Source: Luteibacter sp. UNC138MFCol5.1
GTDB lineage: Bacteria; Pseudomonadota; Gammaproteobacteria; Xanthomonadales; Rhodanobacteraceae
Direction: 5' to 3'
DNA length: 64,000 nucleotides
Assembly: GCF_900110505.1 (NCBI RefSeq)
Contig: NZ_FODZ01000002.1
Location: 767,076 to 831,075, forward strand
The notes under the pieces are model-generated. The model worked only from the letters and a program-made list of their open reading frames with translations, had not been told where the DNA came from and did not search any database. Made by a program: the position numbers and the translations under genes. Positions 27,973 to 37,625 of this stretch are shown here, one piece after another. Positions within the stretch are counted from its first letter, which is position 1, and each line of letters begins with the position of its first letter.

Positions 27973-29001
27973 GTGAGCGGGAACCCGCAATTCACCCTGG
28001 CCGAACTGGCCGAGCGCTTCGGCCTCGAAGCCCATGGCGATCCCGCGACCGTCGTCGACGGGGTGGGCACGCTCTCGGGCGCCACGCCGTCCCAGTTCAC
28101 CTTCCTGTCCAACCCGAAATACACGTCGCAGCTGGCGGAATCGCAGGCCGGCATCGTCGTGCTGAACGCCGACGCGTTGCCCCTGCGCACCGGCGCCGCG
28201 CTCGTCGCGAAGGACCCTTACGTCGCCTACGCGAAGATCGCGGCCCTCTTCGAAAAGCATGCCGCCGCGCCGCGAGGGATCCATGCCAGCGCCGTGGTCT
28301 CGCCGTCAGCGCGCGTGCATCCGACAGCAAGCGTCGGTCCCTGCTGCGTCGTGGAAGACGGCGCCGTGATCGACGAAGGCGCGATCCTCGGCCCGCATTG
28401 CACGATCGGCCCCGGCTGCGTCGTCGGTGCCGGCAGCCGCCTCGTGGCGCGCGTCACGCTCGTGATCCGGGTCACGCTGGGCAAGCGCGTTTTGGTGCAT
28501 CCCGGCGCCGTGATCGGCTCGGACGGCTTCGGCATCGCCTTCGATCGCGACCACTGGGTGAAGCTGCCCCAGCTCGGCGGCGTGCGGATCGGCGACGATT
28601 GCGAGATCGGTGCCAACACCACGATCGACCGTGGGGCGCTGGAAGACACGGTGCTCGAGGAGGACGTCCGCCTCGACAACCAGATCCAGATCGCCCACAA
28701 CGTCCATATCGGCGCGCACACCGCGATGGCCGGCTGTTCCGCCGTCGCCGGCAGCGCGAAGATCGGCCGCTACTGCCTGATCGGCGGCAACGCGGGCATC
28801 CTCGGCCACCTCGAACTGGCCGACCGGGTTACCATCACGGCCAAAAGCCTCGTGACGGCATCGATCAGGGAGCCGGGCGAATACTCGTCCGGCTCCCCGC
28901 TGCAGGAAAACCGCCAGTGGCGGCGCAACGCGGCGCGCATGAAACACCTCGACGAGTACGCGCGCCGCCTGGCGGCGCTGGAAAAGGACAAAGGGCAATG
29001 A
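27973..29001 (+). CDS. lpxD: UDP-3-O-(3-hydroxyacyl)glucosamine N-acyltransferase
   Basis: Third acylation step of lipid A synthesis; cytoplasmic trimer. 342 residues starting at GTG 27973, with GGGAG upstream. An N-terminal uridine-binding domain ([32 protein letters not shown]) is followed by the left-handed beta-helix of hexapeptide repeats ([76 protein letters not shown] with the catalytic His). It ends in a C-terminal helix. The stop overlaps the fabZ start (ATGA). It directly follows bamA; skp, present here in enterobacteria, is absent. Confidence 0.96.
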   Translation: MSGNPQFTLAELAERFGLEAHGDPATVVDGVGTLSGATPSQFTFLSNPKYTSQLAESQAGIVVLNADALPLRTGAALVAKDPYVAYAKIAALFEKHAAAPRGIHASAVVSPSARVHPTASVGPCCVVEDGAVIDEGAILGPHCTIGPGCVVGAGSRLVARVTLVIRVTLGKRVLVHPGAVIGSDGFGIAFDRDHWVKLPQLGGVRIGDDCEIGANTTIDRGALEDTVLEEDVRLDNQIQIAHNVHIGAHTAMAGCSAVAGSAKIGRYCLIGGNAGILGHLELADRVTITAKSLVTASIREPGEYSSGSPLQENRQWRRNAARMKHLDEYARRLAALEKDKGQ

Positions 29002-29471
29002 CCGAACCGAAAGCCGCCGTGACGCTTCCCGTGGACGTGGAGCAGATCCAGCGACTCCTGCCTCACCGTTATCCGTTCCTGCTGGTGGATCGCGTGACCG
29101 CGATCGATCCGGGCAAGACGATCACGGCGATCAAGAACGTCACGATCAACGAGCCGTTCTTCCAGGGCCATTTCCCCGGCCACCCGGTGATGCCGGGCGT
29201 CCTGATCGTCGAGGCCATGGCGCAGACGGCCGGCCTGCTCACGCAGATCACCAGCCAGGTCGACGGCCAGTCGGGCAGCCCGCTCTTCTACCTCGTGAAG
29301 GTGGACAACGCGCGCTTCTCCGCCGTCGTGGCGCCGGGCGACCAGCTCGTGATGCACGTGTCGCTGAAGCGACTGATCCGCGGCATGGGCCTTTTCGAGG
29401 CGCAGGCCACGGTCGACGGCAAGGTCGTCGCCTGCTGCGAGCTGATGTGCGCGGCGAGGAGCGACAAATGA
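28998..29471 (+). CDS. fabZ: 3-hydroxyacyl-[acyl-carrier-protein] dehydratase
   Basis: Dehydrates 3-hydroxyacyl-ACP in fatty acid elongation, competing with LpxA/LpxD for the same substrate; cytoplasmic hot-dog fold. 157 residues. Signatures are [36 protein letters not shown] (catalytic His and, further on, Glu in the central helix), [11 protein letters not shown] and [15 protein letters not shown] overlaps link it to lpxD upstream and lpxA downstream, so translation is coupled in the lipid A operon. Confidence 0.97.
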   Translation: MTEPKAAVTLPVDVEQIQRLLPHRYPFLLVDRVTAIDPGKTITAIKNVTINEPFFQGHFPGHPVMPGVLIVEAMAQTAGLLTQITSQVDGQSGSPLFYLVKVDNARFSAVVAPGDQLVMHVSLKRLIRGMGLFEAQATVDGKVVACCELMCAARSDK

Positions 29472-30241
29472 TCCACGCCACGGCGCAGATCGATCCGTCC
29501 GCGCGCATCGCGGACAACGTCAGCATCGGTGCGTACAGCATCATCGGTGCCGACGTGGTCATCGGCGAGGGCACCACCGTCGGTCCACACGTGGTGATCG
29601 AAGGCCCCACGATCATCGGCCGCGACAACCGCATCTCGCAGTTCGCATCCATCGGCGGCGCTCCGCAGGACAAGAAATTCCAGGGCGAGCGCACGGAAGT
29701 CATCATCGGCGACCGCAACCTCATCCGCGAATTCGTCACGATCAACCGCGGCACCGGCGACGGTGGCGGCATCACGCGCATCGGCAACGACAACTGGCTG
29801 CTCGCCTACGTGCACATCGCGCACGACTGCCAGGTGGGCAATCACGTGGTGTTCTCGAATTACTCGGCGCTCGCAGGCCACGCGGAGATCGGCGACTGGA
29901 CCATCATGTCGGGCTATTCCGGCGTGCACCAGTTCTGCAAGGTCGGCGCGCACGCGTTCATCGGCATGGGCTGCCTCGTCGGTTCCGACGTGCCGCCGTT
30001 CGTGATGATGGCCAACGAGACCCGTGGCCGTCCGCGCGGCATCAACAGCGAAGGCCTGAAGCGTCGCGGCTTCGACACCAACCGCATCGCCGCCATCAAG
30101 CGCGCCTATCGCACGCTGTACATGGCCGGCCTGCCACTGGCCGAAGCGCGCGAGCAGCTGCTTGCGCAGGCGGAAACCAGCGACGACGTCCGCCAGATGC
30201 TCGAGTTCATCGATCGCAGCGAGCGCTCGCTCGCCCGGTAA
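29468..30241 (+). CDS. lpxA: UDP-N-acetylglucosamine acyltransferase
   Basis: First step of lipid A synthesis, moving a 3-hydroxyacyl chain from ACP to UDP-GlcNAc; cytoplasmic trimer. 257 residues. Hexapeptide repeats run from [20 protein letters not shown] to [40 protein letters not shown] holds the catalytic His and [15 protein letters not shown] the substrate loop. The C-terminal helical domain ([20 protein letters not shown]) is typical. It starts inside the fabZ stop (ATGA); lpxB follows after 69 nt. Confidence 0.97.
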   Translation: MIHATAQIDPSARIADNVSIGAYSIIGADVVIGEGTTVGPHVVIEGPTIIGRDNRISQFASIGGAPQDKKFQGERTEVIIGDRNLIREFVTINRGTGDGGGITRIGNDNWLLAYVHIAHDCQVGNHVVFSNYSALAGHAEIGDWTIMSGYSGVHQFCKVGAHAFIGMGCLVGSDVPPFVMMANETRGRPRGINSEGLKRRGFDTNRIAAIKRAYRTLYMAGLPLAEAREQLLAQAETSDDVRQMLEFIDRSERSLAR

Positions 30242-30310
30242 CAACCGCCGGCGCCACGCGGCGCCGGCGTTTCGCAAGGCCGGGACGCCGGCTGCGGGAG
30301 ACCCATCACC

Positions 30311-31534
30311 ATGCAGCAGACCATCCCCGACGCGACATCGCCGCTGATCGTCCTGATCGCGGGCGAAGATTCCGGCGACCAGCTGGGCGCCGACCTCATC
30401 GACGCCCTGCGCGCGCGCTATCCGGACGCCCGTTTCACCGGCATCGGCGGCCCGCGCATGCTCGCGCGCGGCTTCGAGTCCTGGTACGACATCCGCGAGC
30501 TCTCCGTCATGGGCTTCGCGGAAGTGGTCAGCCACCTTCCGCGCCTGCTGAAGCTGCGCAAGGCCTTGCTCGCGCGCATCCTCGCTGCCCGTCCGACGAT
30601 CGTGATCGGCATCGACGCCCCCGACTTCAACCTGGGCGTCGAGCGGAAGCTCAAGGACGCCGGCCTCGCCACCGTCCATTACGTGAGCCCCTCCGTCTGG
30701 GCATGGCGGGAGAAGCGCGCGGAAAAGATCGGACGCTCGGCGGACCGTGTCCTGTGTCTCTTCCCGATGGAGCCGCCGATCTACGCGAAGCACGGCATCG
30801 ACGCCCGCTTCGTCGGGCATCCGCTCGCCGATCGCTTCCCCATGGTCTCGGATCGCGACGCCGCCCGCGACACGCTGGGCCTGCCCCACGACCAGCCCGT
30901 GCTCGCGGTGCTCCCGGGTAGCCGCCCGAGCGAGATCGAGCGCATCGGCGCGACCTTCATCGAGGCGGCGAAGCGCGTCGCCGCCGCCATGCCGCAGCTG
31001 CGGATCGTCGTGCCCGCCGCCAACGAGCGCGTGCGGGCCCGGCTGACCACCCTGCTCGCGGATTTTCCCGGCACGCCGCCCCTGCTCACGGACGGCCATT
31101 CGCACGAGGCGATGGTCGCGGCCGACACCGTGCTGCTGGCCTCGGGCACCGCGACGCTGGAGGCCATGCTCGCGAAGCGGCCGATGGTCGTGGGCTATCG
31201 CGTCTCGCCGACCAGCTATCGCATCGCGAAACTGCTGAAGATGCTCAAGACCGACGTCTACAGTCTGCCGAACATCCTCGCCCGCGCCTGTGGCCTCGGC
31301 GAGGAGCGTCTCGTTCCGGAATACATGCAGGACGAATGCACGCCGGAAAACCTCGCGCGGGCCACGCTCGACCTGCTGGCCGACAGCGAGCGGCGCGGCC
31401 AGGTCGTGGCGGCCTTCGAAGTCCTGCACCGGGCGCTGCGCGGCGGCCTCGACGGGCGCGCCGCGGACCACGCGGCCGCCGCGGTGGCCGAACTGATCGA
31501 CCGGCGCTTGCCCACCGGCCGCGTCGGCGACTAG
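30311..31534 (+). CDS. lpxB: Lipid-A-disaccharide synthase
   Basis: Family GT19 glycosyltransferase joining UDP-diacylglucosamine and lipid X; peripheral on the inner membrane. 407 residues. Motifs are [117 protein letters not shown] and [20 protein letters not shown]. All are normal. It is part of lpxD-fabZ-lpxA-lpxB-rnhB. rnhB starts 11 nt downstream. Confidence 0.97.
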   Translation: MQQTIPDATSPLIVLIAGEDSGDQLGADLIDALRARYPDARFTGIGGPRMLARGFESWYDIRELSVMGFAEVVSHLPRLLKLRKALLARILAARPTIVIGIDAPDFNLGVERKLKDAGLATVHYVSPSVWAWREKRAEKIGRSADRVLCLFPMEPPIYAKHGIDARFVGHPLADRFPMVSDRDAARDTLGLPHDQPVLAVLPGSRPSEIERIGATFIEAAKRVAAAMPQLRIVVPAANERVRARLTTLLADFPGTPPLLTDGHSHEAMVAADTVLLASGTATLEAMLAKRPMVVGYRVSPTSYRIAKLLKMLKTDVYSLPNILARACGLGEERLVPEYMQDECTPENLARATLDLLADSERRGQVVAAFEVLHRALRGGLDGRAADHAAAAVAELIDRRLPTGRVGD

Positions 31535-31545
31535 GCTTTCCGCCC

Positions 31546-32193
31546 ATGCCACGCAAGCGCAACGTCACCTCCCAGCTCGGTCGCGATCTCGTCGTCGCGG
31601 GCGTCGACGAGGCCGGCCGCGGACCCCTGGCGGGTCCGGTGGTGGTGGCCGCGGTGATCCTCGACCCGGCACGCCCGATCCGCGGTCTCGACGACTCCAA
31701 GCAGCTGGCCGAGGACGTGCGGGAAAAGCTCTACGCGCGCATCGTCGAACGAGCGCTCGCGCACTGCGTGATCTTCGTCGAGCGCGAGGAGATCGACCGC
31801 ATCAACATCTTCCAGGCGACGATGGTCGGCATGACGCGCTCCCTGATGGGACTGTCGCTCGCGCCGCAGATCGCCCTGGTGGATGGCAATCGCCTGCCGC
31901 GCACCCTGCCCTGCGAAGGCCGCGCGGTGATCGGCGGCGACGCCACGGAACCCGCGATCAGCGCGGCGTCCATCCTCGCCAAGGTCAGTCGCGACCGGCA
32001 CATGCATGCCCTCGACGCGCTGCACCCGGGCTACGGCTTCGCCCGGCACAAGGGCTATGCCGTGCCCGAACACCTCGAGGCCCTGGGACGGCTCGGCCCC
32101 TGCGATGCCCACCGGCGCAGCTTCGCCCCCGTGAAGCGCTGGTTCGAGCCCGAGATCGAACCGATGGCGGACCTCTTCGCCGTCGCGGTCTGA
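31546..32193 (+). CDS. rnhB: Ribonuclease HII
   Basis: Removes RNA from RNA-DNA hybrids and single misincorporated ribonucleotides; cytoplasmic. 215 residues. The catalytic DEDD set is visible in [20 protein letters not shown] (Asp-Glu), [11 protein letters not shown] (Asp) and [12 protein letters not shown] (Asp). LDDSKQL is the conserved substrate-site motif. It ends the lipid A operon. In Xanthomonas as I recall it dnaE comes next; here it does not. Confidence 0.95.
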   Translation: MPRKRNVTSQLGRDLVVAGVDEAGRGPLAGPVVVAAVILDPARPIRGLDDSKQLAEDVREKLYARIVERALAHCVIFVEREEIDRINIFQATMVGMTRSLMGLSLAPQIALVDGNRLPRTLPCEGRAVIGGDATEPAISAASILAKVSRDRHMHALDALHPGYGFARHKGYAVPEHLEALGRLGPCDAHRRSFAPVKRWFEPEIEPMADLFAVAV

Positions 32194-32291
32194 CCTACCG
32201 CAGAAACCCCTCAAGTCCTCCCGGACCTTGCCGATAGGTAGGTGGAACGCCCTTCGTGCGTTATCCAATCCCCTATCGACAGGTCACACCC

Positions 32292-32657
32292 ATGAAGAAG
32301 ATCGCCATCGCCGCCGCGCTGTTCCTCGCCGCCCCGCTGTCCGCCCACGCCGCCTGCGCCGCCAAGGATTTCGCCATCGACGACTTCGCCGTGAAGCTGC
32401 AGCAGGGTTCGGGCCAGCCGCGCTTCAGCATGAAGGGCAACCTGGTCAACAAGTGCGCCGAAGCCGCGGCCGCGCAGATCCGCATCGATGCGAAGGACGC
32501 CTCGGGCAAGGTCATCGCGAGCAAGCAGGGCTGGCCGGCCGGCACGTCGAACATCGAGCCGGGCAAGGCCGTGGACTTCGATCTCGGCCGCCTGTTCCGC
32601 TACTCGCCGGAAATGCAGGACTACACGGTCGTCGTGACCGATGTGAAGGCCTGGTAA
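32292..32657 (+). CDS. Small secreted protein with FxLYD-like fold
   Basis: 121 residues. The start at 32292 gives a clean signal peptide (MKKIAIAAALFLAAPLSAHA, cleaved before ACAAKD). The mature protein of about 100 residues has the pattern of FxLYD/DUF-type beta-sandwich proteins: FSMKGNLVNKCAEAAAAQIR, DASGKVIASKQGW, NIEPGKAVDFDLGRLFR, YTVVVTDVKAW. It has two cysteines that could pair. Function unknown. It stands alone between rnhB and the convergent moeA. Confidence 0.7.
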   Translation: MKKIAIAAALFLAAPLSAHAACAAKDFAIDDFAVKLQQGSGQPRFSMKGNLVNKCAEAAAAQIRIDAKDASGKVIASKQGWPAGTSNIEPGKAVDFDLGRLFRYSPEMQDYTVVVTDVKAW

Positions 32658-32664
32658 GACCCAC

Positions 32665-32687
32665 GCCCGGACCCGCGCGGTCCGGGC
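32665..32687. terminator. Hairpin between convergent genes (small secreted protein and moeA)
   Basis: GCCCGGAC-N7-GTCCGGGC, perfect 8-bp stem filling most of the 43-nt gap. No T tract on either side, so a possible bidirectional boundary rather than a textbook terminator. Confidence 0.45.
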
Positions 32688-32700
32688 GACTCGTGCGCTG

Positions 32701-33891
32701 TCAGATCGCCAGCCAGCGCACCTTCTCGCCCGCCGCGAACGGCGCGCGTCGCGCCGGCAGCCAGACCAGGGCATGCGCCGAGGCCAGGTTGCTGAGCATG
32801 TGCGAGTCCTGCCGCGGCAGCAGGCCCAGTGAGGCGGTGCCGTCCGAGAGATCGAGCCGCATGCGGACCAGGCGATCGCGCTCCTCGTCGGCATCCACCT
32901 CGCCCGAGAGCACGCCGCGACGCCACGCGGGCTGAGGCTCCGCCTCGCCCTCCAGGCGCGCGAGCACCGCGCGCGCATGCACCGCGAGGCACACGAGCAC
33001 CGCGGCGGGATTCCCGGGCATGCCGAGCATCGCGCGCCCGTCGCGCATGCCGAACCAGAGCGGCTTGCCCGGCTTCTGCGAAACCTTCCAGAACACCTTG
33101 CGCACGCCGAGCCGGTCGGCCACCACCGGAATGAAATCCCGGTCGCCCACCGATACGCCGCCGCTGGTCACGATGAGGTCGGCGCTATCCAGCGCCGCGC
33201 TCATGGCTTCTTCCAGCGCCGTCTCGTCATCGCGCACGTACGCGACGACGGGCTCGCCATAGCCGTTTTCCACGAACCACGCGCGCAGCAGCGGACCGTT
33301 GGCGTCGTAGACCTGCCCGGGTTCGAGCGGCTCCCCGGCGCGCACGACTTCGTCGCCGGTGACCAGCACCGCGATGCGAGGCCGCCGATACACCTCGACG
33401 GTGTCGATGCCCGCCATGGCCATCGCGGCGAGCAGGCCGGCGCCGATACGGCGCCCCGGCTCCGCCAGCGCGGCACCCGCCGCGAGCTCCTCGCCTTCGT
33501 AACGGATCGCCTCGCCCTTGCGCACGGCCTCGCGAAGGACGATGCCCTCGCCCGTGCGCTCGACGATCTCCTGCCGTGCCACGGCATCCGCGCCCTCGGG
33601 CAGGACGCCGCCGGTGAGGATGCGCACGGCGTCACCGGGACCGATGGCGACGGCGGCGGGCTGTCCGGCGGCCGCGATGCCGACCAAACGGCGCTGCGCC
33701 GTGCCGTCGTCGGCCCGGACCGCATAGCCGTCGACCGAACTCTGCGTGAAGCGCGGCAGCGCGATGCGCGCGCGCGGCGTTTCGGCCAGCACCGCGCCGA
33801 GCGCCAGCTCGATCGGCACGCGATGCGTCGGCAGCGAGCGGACAGCGGTGGCGTACGCTTCCAGCGCCTCGGCGATCGGCAGCAGCGCCAT
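32701..33891 (-). CDS. moeA: Molybdopterin molybdenumtransferase
   Basis: Inserts molybdate into adenylylated molybdopterin, the last step of Mo-MPT synthesis; cytoplasmic. 396 residues. Motifs are RFTQSSVDGYAVRADDG, VRILTGGVLPEGADAVARQE, RRPRIAVLVTGDEVVRAGEP, the MPT-binding VTSGGVSVGDRDFIPVV, KPGKPLWFG and MLGMPGNPAAVLVCL. It is the last gene of the moaA-moaD-moaE-moaCB-moeA run, starting 1 nt after the moaCB stop. Confidence 0.95.
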   Translation of the reverse strand: MALLPIAEALEAYATAVRSLPTHRVPIELALGAVLAETPRARIALPRFTQSSVDGYAVRADDGTAQRRLVGIAAAGQPAAVAIGPGDAVRILTGGVLPEGADAVARQEIVERTGEGIVLREAVRKGEAIRYEGEELAAGAALAEPGRRIGAGLLAAMAMAGIDTVEVYRRPRIAVLVTGDEVVRAGEPLEPGQVYDANGPLLRAWFVENGYGEPVVAYVRDDETALEEAMSAALDSADLIVTSGGVSVGDRDFIPVVADRLGVRKVFWKVSQKPGKPLWFGMRDGRAMLGMPGNPAAVLVCLAVHARAVLARLEGEAEPQPAWRRGVLSGEVDADEERDRLVRMRLDLSDGTASLGLLPRQDSHMLSNLASAHALVWLPARRAPFAAGEKVRWLAI

Positions 33892-33892
33892 G

Positions 33893-34831
33893 TCAGTGCG
33901 CCTCGCCGTAGCCGCCGGGATGGCGGCCACCCGTGCGGCCGGTCTCCAGCAGATGCACGAGGCCCGGCAACACGGCGGCCAGCGATTCGCCCGCACCGCC
34001 CCGGCTGCCCGGGAACGTGACCACGAGCGTGTCGCGCACGTACCCCGCGACGCCGCGCGACAGCATCGCGAAGGGCATGCGTTTCTGTCCGAAGGCGCGG
34101 GCGGTCTCCATGATGCCGGGAATCTCGACGTCGAGCAGCGGCCGCACCGTGTCCACCGTGATGTCGCGCGGCCCGAGGCCGGTGCCGCCGACGGTGATCA
34201 CGAGGTTCACGCCGCCGTCGACCAGCGAGCGCAACAGGTCGCCGAGGACCTCGGCGTCATCCGCGATCACGGCGTATTCCACGGGATCGAATCCGGCCTC
34301 GATCAGGGCATCGCGCACGTACGCCCCGGCGGTGTCCGGCTTGGCGCCGCTGGCGACGGTGTCCGACAGCACCACGACGGCCGCGCTGCGCGGCGCGGCG
34401 AGCGTGCGCCGGTAATGCGACTTGCCGCCCGTCTTGCGTTCGAGGCGGCAATCCTCGATGTGCAGCTCATCGGGCTCGGCATAGGGCTTGAGCATGTCGT
34501 AGATCGTGAGCGCCGCGAGGCTCGCCGCGGTCAGCGCTTCCATCTCGACGCCCGTCGGGCCGATCGTCTGCACTTCCGCGATCACGCGCACCGATGTCTC
34601 GGCGAGCTCGTACGCGACATCCGCGCGATGGATCGGCAGCGGATGGCAGAGCGGGATCAGCTCGTCGGTGCGCTTCGCGGCGAGGATGCCGGCGACACGC
34701 GCGGTCTTCAGCGGATCGCCCTTCTCGGTATCGCCGCTGCGCAGCAGCGCGATGCAGTGGGCGGGAGCATGCAACGTGGCGGTGGCGCGCGCGACGCGAA
34801 GGGAATCCGGCTTCTGGCTGACGTCTTTCAT
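33893..34831 (-). CDS. moaCB: Bifunctional molybdenum cofactor protein MoaC-MoaB fusion
   Basis: 312 residues joining two Moco enzymes that are separate in E. coli. Residues about 1-155 are MoaC (cyclic pyranopterin monophosphate synthase): [88 protein letters not shown]. Residues about 165-312 are MoaB/MogA-like (MPT adenylyltransferase): [52 protein letters not shown]. Such fusions are known in several proteobacteria. ATGA overlap with moaE upstream; moeA begins 1 nt after the stop. Confidence 0.95.
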   Translation of the reverse strand: MKDVSQKPDSLRVARATATLHAPAHCIALLRSGDTEKGDPLKTARVAGILAAKRTDELIPLCHPLPIHRADVAYELAETSVRVIAEVQTIGPTGVEMEALTAASLAALTIYDMLKPYAEPDELHIEDCRLERKTGGKSHYRRTLAAPRSAAVVVLSDTVASGAKPDTAGAYVRDALIEAGFDPVEYAVIADDAEVLGDLLRSLVDGGVNLVITVGGTGLGPRDITVDTVRPLLDVEIPGIMETARAFGQKRMPFAMLSRGVAGYVRDTLVVTFPGSRGGAGESLAAVLPGLVHLLETGRTGGRHPGGYGEAH

Positions 34832-35310
34832 CCGTGGCTCGTGTGCGTGTGGTGGCGGTGCGCCGCCGGGGCCGGCTCGTCGAGGTCGTCGCGGATGCAG
34901 CAGCCTTCCACGAACGCGCTGCTGCCGTCGGTGTAGAACTCTTCCTTCCAGATCGGCGCGCCATGCTTCACCGCGTCGACGGCATAGCGGCAGGCGTCGA
35001 ACGCTTCCGCCCGGTGCGGCGCGCGCACGACGCAGACGATGGCGATGTCGCCGATCGCGAGGTCGCCCAGGCGATGCACGATGCGTACGTACGGTACCCC
35101 GTAGCGTTCGCGCGTGGCGTGTTCGACGTCGCGAATCACCTTCGCCGCGAGCGGCTCGTGCGCCGTGTACTTGAGGTGGCGCACGGAGCGCCCCTCGTGG
35201 TGGTCGCGCACCGTGCCGACGAACAGCGCGAGGCCGCCGCACTCCGGATGGGCGTCGAGCTCGAGGAGCGGGTCGACGGCGACGGGATCGTGAGACAGAA
35301 CGTGGGTCAT
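34828..35310 (-). CDS. moaE: Molybdopterin synthase catalytic subunit
   Basis: With thiocarboxylated MoaD it converts cyclic pyranopterin monophosphate to molybdopterin; cytoplasmic heterotetramer. 160 residues. Motifs are [79 protein letters not shown] and [14 protein letters not shown]. The C-terminus is His-rich ([10 protein letters not shown]), an oddity that may just be drift or may bind metal. Two nt separate it from moaD, and its stop overlaps the moaCB start. Confidence 0.95.
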   Translation of the reverse strand: MTHVLSHDPVAVDPLLELDAHPECGGLALFVGTVRDHHEGRSVRHLKYTAHEPLAAKVIRDVEHATRERYGVPYVRIVHRLGDLAIGDIAIVCVVRAPHRAEAFDACRYAVDAVKHGAPIWKEEFYTDGSSAFVEGCCIRDDLDEPAPAAHRHHTHTSHG

Positions 35311-35312
35311 GG

Positions 35313-35570
35313 TCAGCCTCCCGCCACGGGCGGCAGCAGTGCGATGCGCCGGTCGGCGGGCAGCGCGTCCGCACGGCGGATGATGGTGTCGCCCGAAACG
35401 CAGGCGCAGCGTTCGAGCGAGCCGGCCAGTTCGGGCCGTTCGCGCGCCAGCAGCGTCAGCGCGTCGCCGACGGTTGCGACGTCGGCGTCGGTTTCGACGC
35501 GGCATTCGCTGCCGCCGGCCAGCCGTTCGAGGTTGGCATAGAGTTCGAAGACGATCGGTGTCATGGACAT
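35313..35570 (-). CDS. moaD: Molybdopterin synthase sulfur-carrier subunit
   Basis: Ubiquitin-like sulfur carrier of 85 residues whose C-terminal Gly-Gly (LLPPVAGG) is adenylylated and then thiocarboxylated. The fold signature is IVFELYANLERLAGGSECRV at the N-terminus and ALPADRRIALLPPVAGG at the end. ATG 35570 or 35564 are both possible (MSMTP or MTP). It sits between moaA and moaE in the operon. Confidence 0.92.
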   Translation of the reverse strand: MSMTPIVFELYANLERLAGGSECRVETDADVATVGDALTLLARERPELAGSLERCACVSGDTIIRRADALPADRRIALLPPVAGG

Positions 35571-35586
35571 TCCGGTACGAGGTGAG

Positions 35587-36561
35587 TCATCCGCCCATCG
35601 CGTGCATGGTCAGCGGCCGGTCGACCGGGCCGGGCCGCGAGGCATAGCCGGCGTCCTTCAGCCAGACGGCGCGGGCGACGTGCGCGGCCAGGGCCTCGTC
35701 GTCGATGCCTTCGCGCATGCGCGCGCCCAGCGGTGTTCCCACGGGGGAGAACAGGCAGGTGAACAGCTCGCCGGTGGCGGTGATGCGCAGGCGATCGCAC
35801 GTGGCGCAGAACGGATGGGAGACGGTGGAAATGATGCCGAGGGGATAGTGCCCGTCGACCAGGTAAGGCGTGGCCGGATCGTGGCTCCGCGGCACGACGT
35901 CGACCCGGTGCGTCACGCGGATCGCGTCGAGGATCTCGGCCTCGGACACGACCGCGTCGCGCTTCCAGTGTCCCGGCGCGTCCAGCGGCATGTATTCGAT
36001 GAAGCGCAGCGGCAGGCCGCGCGCCATGGCCCAGTCCAGCAGCGGGACGACATCCTTTTCGTTGTCGCCGCGGATCACCACGGCGTTGAGCTTCACGTTC
36101 GCCCCGGCGTCCGCGAGCGCGTCGATGCCGTCCAGAACGGGCGCGATCTCGCGACGGGTCAAGCGGCGGAAGGTCTCCGGATCGAGGGCATCCAGGCTCA
36201 CGTTGAAGTCGTCGATGCCGGCCGCGATGAGCTCGCGAGCCTTCGGCGCGATGCGCGACGCGTTCGTCGTCATCGACAGCCGCGCCAGGCCACGCGCGCG
36301 CAGGCCGTCGATCGCGCGCACGCATTCCAGCAGGTCGCGGCGCAGGAGCGGCTCGCCGCCCGTGAGGCGGATCTGGTCGATGCCGTGGTCCACGAACAGG
36401 CCGGCGAGGCGCACGATCTCGTCGCGCTCCAGCAGGCTCGCGCGGGGCAGCCAGTCCGGGTGCTCGGGCATGCAGTACGTGCAGCGGAAATTGCAGCGAT
36501 CGGTCAGCGATATCCGCAGTTTGCGCTTGGTACGTCCGTGGCGGTCGATGAGGGGTGACAT
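35587..36561 (-). CDS. moaA: GTP 3',8-cyclase
   Basis: Radical SAM enzyme that makes 3',8-cyclo-GTP, the first Moco intermediate; cytoplasmic, two 4Fe-4S clusters. 324 residues. The SAM-cluster motif RISLTDRCNFRCTYCMP (CxxxCxxC) is near residue 24. The second cluster is in ISTVSHPFCATCDRLRITAT with a later Cys in GELFTCLFSP. RLTGGEPLLRRDL is conserved, and the C-terminal GG tail needed for activity is present (HAMGG). It leads the left-running moa operon and is divergent from xdhC across 86 nt that should hold both promoters. Confidence 0.96.
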   Translation of the reverse strand: MSPLIDRHGRTKRKLRISLTDRCNFRCTYCMPEHPDWLPRASLLERDEIVRLAGLFVDHGIDQIRLTGGEPLLRRDLLECVRAIDGLRARGLARLSMTTNASRIAPKARELIAAGIDDFNVSLDALDPETFRRLTRREIAPVLDGIDALADAGANVKLNAVVIRGDNEKDVVPLLDWAMARGLPLRFIEYMPLDAPGHWKRDAVVSEAEILDAIRVTHRVDVVPRSHDPATPYLVDGHYPLGIISTVSHPFCATCDRLRITATGELFTCLFSPVGTPLGARMREGIDDEALAAHVARAVWLKDAGYASRPGPVDRPLTMHAMGG

Positions 36562-36647
36562 GGTCGCCTTAGCAGAACACGGGTGGCGTGAGACGGGCGT
36601 TTCGTCCCGGTCACGTCCTATGGGTGCAATCGTGCCAGACTTCCACC

Positions 36648-37625
36648 ATGAGTGCCTTGGACCAGACCATCATGCCCGCGTGGCCCGCGTGGCCCGAATA
36701 CGCCCTCGTGGAGGATCTCCTGCCCTCGCTGCGCGACTTCGCGCATGCCGGCCGGGTGGCCCTGGCCACCCTGGTGACCGCCGAGGGCCCTTCCCCACGC
36801 CCGCTCGGCAGCGAAATGGCGATCGCGGCGGACGGCCGCGTCGCCGGCTACGTCTCGGGCGGATGCGTCGAGGCGGCCGTCGCGAGCGAGGCCGCCATGG
36901 TGCTGGCGGAGGGGCGACCCCGCCTGCTCGACTACGGGGTGGGCAGCGAGGTGGTCGACATCCAGCTGACCTGCGGCGGCCGCATCGGCATCTTCGTTCG
37001 TGAACTGCGCGAGCCGTCGCGGTACATGAACGAGCTCGCCGTCGCCCGGCGCGAGCGGCGGACCGTCACGGTGCGCGTCGCCGCGACGGACGGCGACTGG
37101 CGTGTCGAGGAAGGCGAGCACGCCGCCGAGCCGGGGTCGTATGCCGTCGTCCACCGGCCACCGCTGCGACTCGTCGTCGTCGGCGGCGACCCGGTCAGCC
37201 TCGCCGTCGCCACGATCGCCCCGATGGTGGGCCTGGAGGTCGCCCTGCTGCGGCCGCATGGCCCGATGCAGCCACCCCCCGGTATCGCGCCGGTGCTCTA
37301 CGACCCGCGCGCCCTGCCCGTCTCGCTCGCCGCCCTGGCGATCGACGATCGCACCGCCGTGTACTCGCTCAGCCACGACGCCGACATCGATCATGCCGTG
37401 GCGGCGCACGCGCTGAATTCGCAGGCGTTCGCGGTCGGCGTGCTCGGTAGCCGGAACAAGATCGGCTCACGCATCCAGCGCCTGCGCGACGACGGCGTCG
37501 GCGACGGCGAACTCGGTCGCCTGCACCTTCCCGCCGGGCTGCCCATCGGCGCGCAGACGCCCCACGGCATCGCGCTGTCCATCCTGGCCCAGGTCTGCCA
37601 GCGCGATCGCGCACGGCAACCGTGA
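36648..37625 (+). CDS. XdhC/CoxI-family molybdoenzyme maturation protein
   Basis: Binds Mo cofactor, helps sulfurate it and inserts it into xanthine dehydrogenase/CO dehydrogenase-type hydroxylases; cytoplasmic. 325 residues. The N-terminal XdhC_CoxI domain shows RVALATLVTAEGPSPRPLGS, GRVAGYVSGGCVEAAVASEA and VVDIQLTCGGRIGIFV. The C-terminal Rossmann domain shows LRLVVVGGDPVSLAVATIAP and FAVGVLGSRNKIGSRIQRL, then HLPAGLPIGAQTPHGIALSI. An ATG at 36672 is an alternative start. It overlaps the GTG of the next gene by 4 nt. The hydroxylase it would serve is not in this window. Confidence 0.9.
   Translation: MSALDQTIMPAWPAWPEYALVEDLLPSLRDFAHAGRVALATLVTAEGPSPRPLGSEMAIAADGRVAGYVSGGCVEAAVASEAAMVLAEGRPRLLDYGVGSEVVDIQLTCGGRIGIFVRELREPSRYMNELAVARRERRTVTVRVAATDGDWRVEEGEHAAEPGSYAVVHRPPLRLVVVGGDPVSLAVATIAPMVGLEVALLRPHGPMQPPPGIAPVLYDPRALPVSLAALAIDDRTAVYSLSHDADIDHAVAAHALNSQAFAVGVLGSRNKIGSRIQRLRDDGVGDGELGRLHLPAGLPIGAQTPHGIALSILAQVCQRDRARQP

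Noticed and set aside
23950..28284. Antisense open frame of 1444 codons on the minus strand
   Set aside because: It is the mirror of rseP, bamA and the lpxD start. GC-rich codon bias leaves long antisense frames open; the translation is Arg/Val/Ala/His-rich with no domain, while the plus strand encodes complete known proteins.
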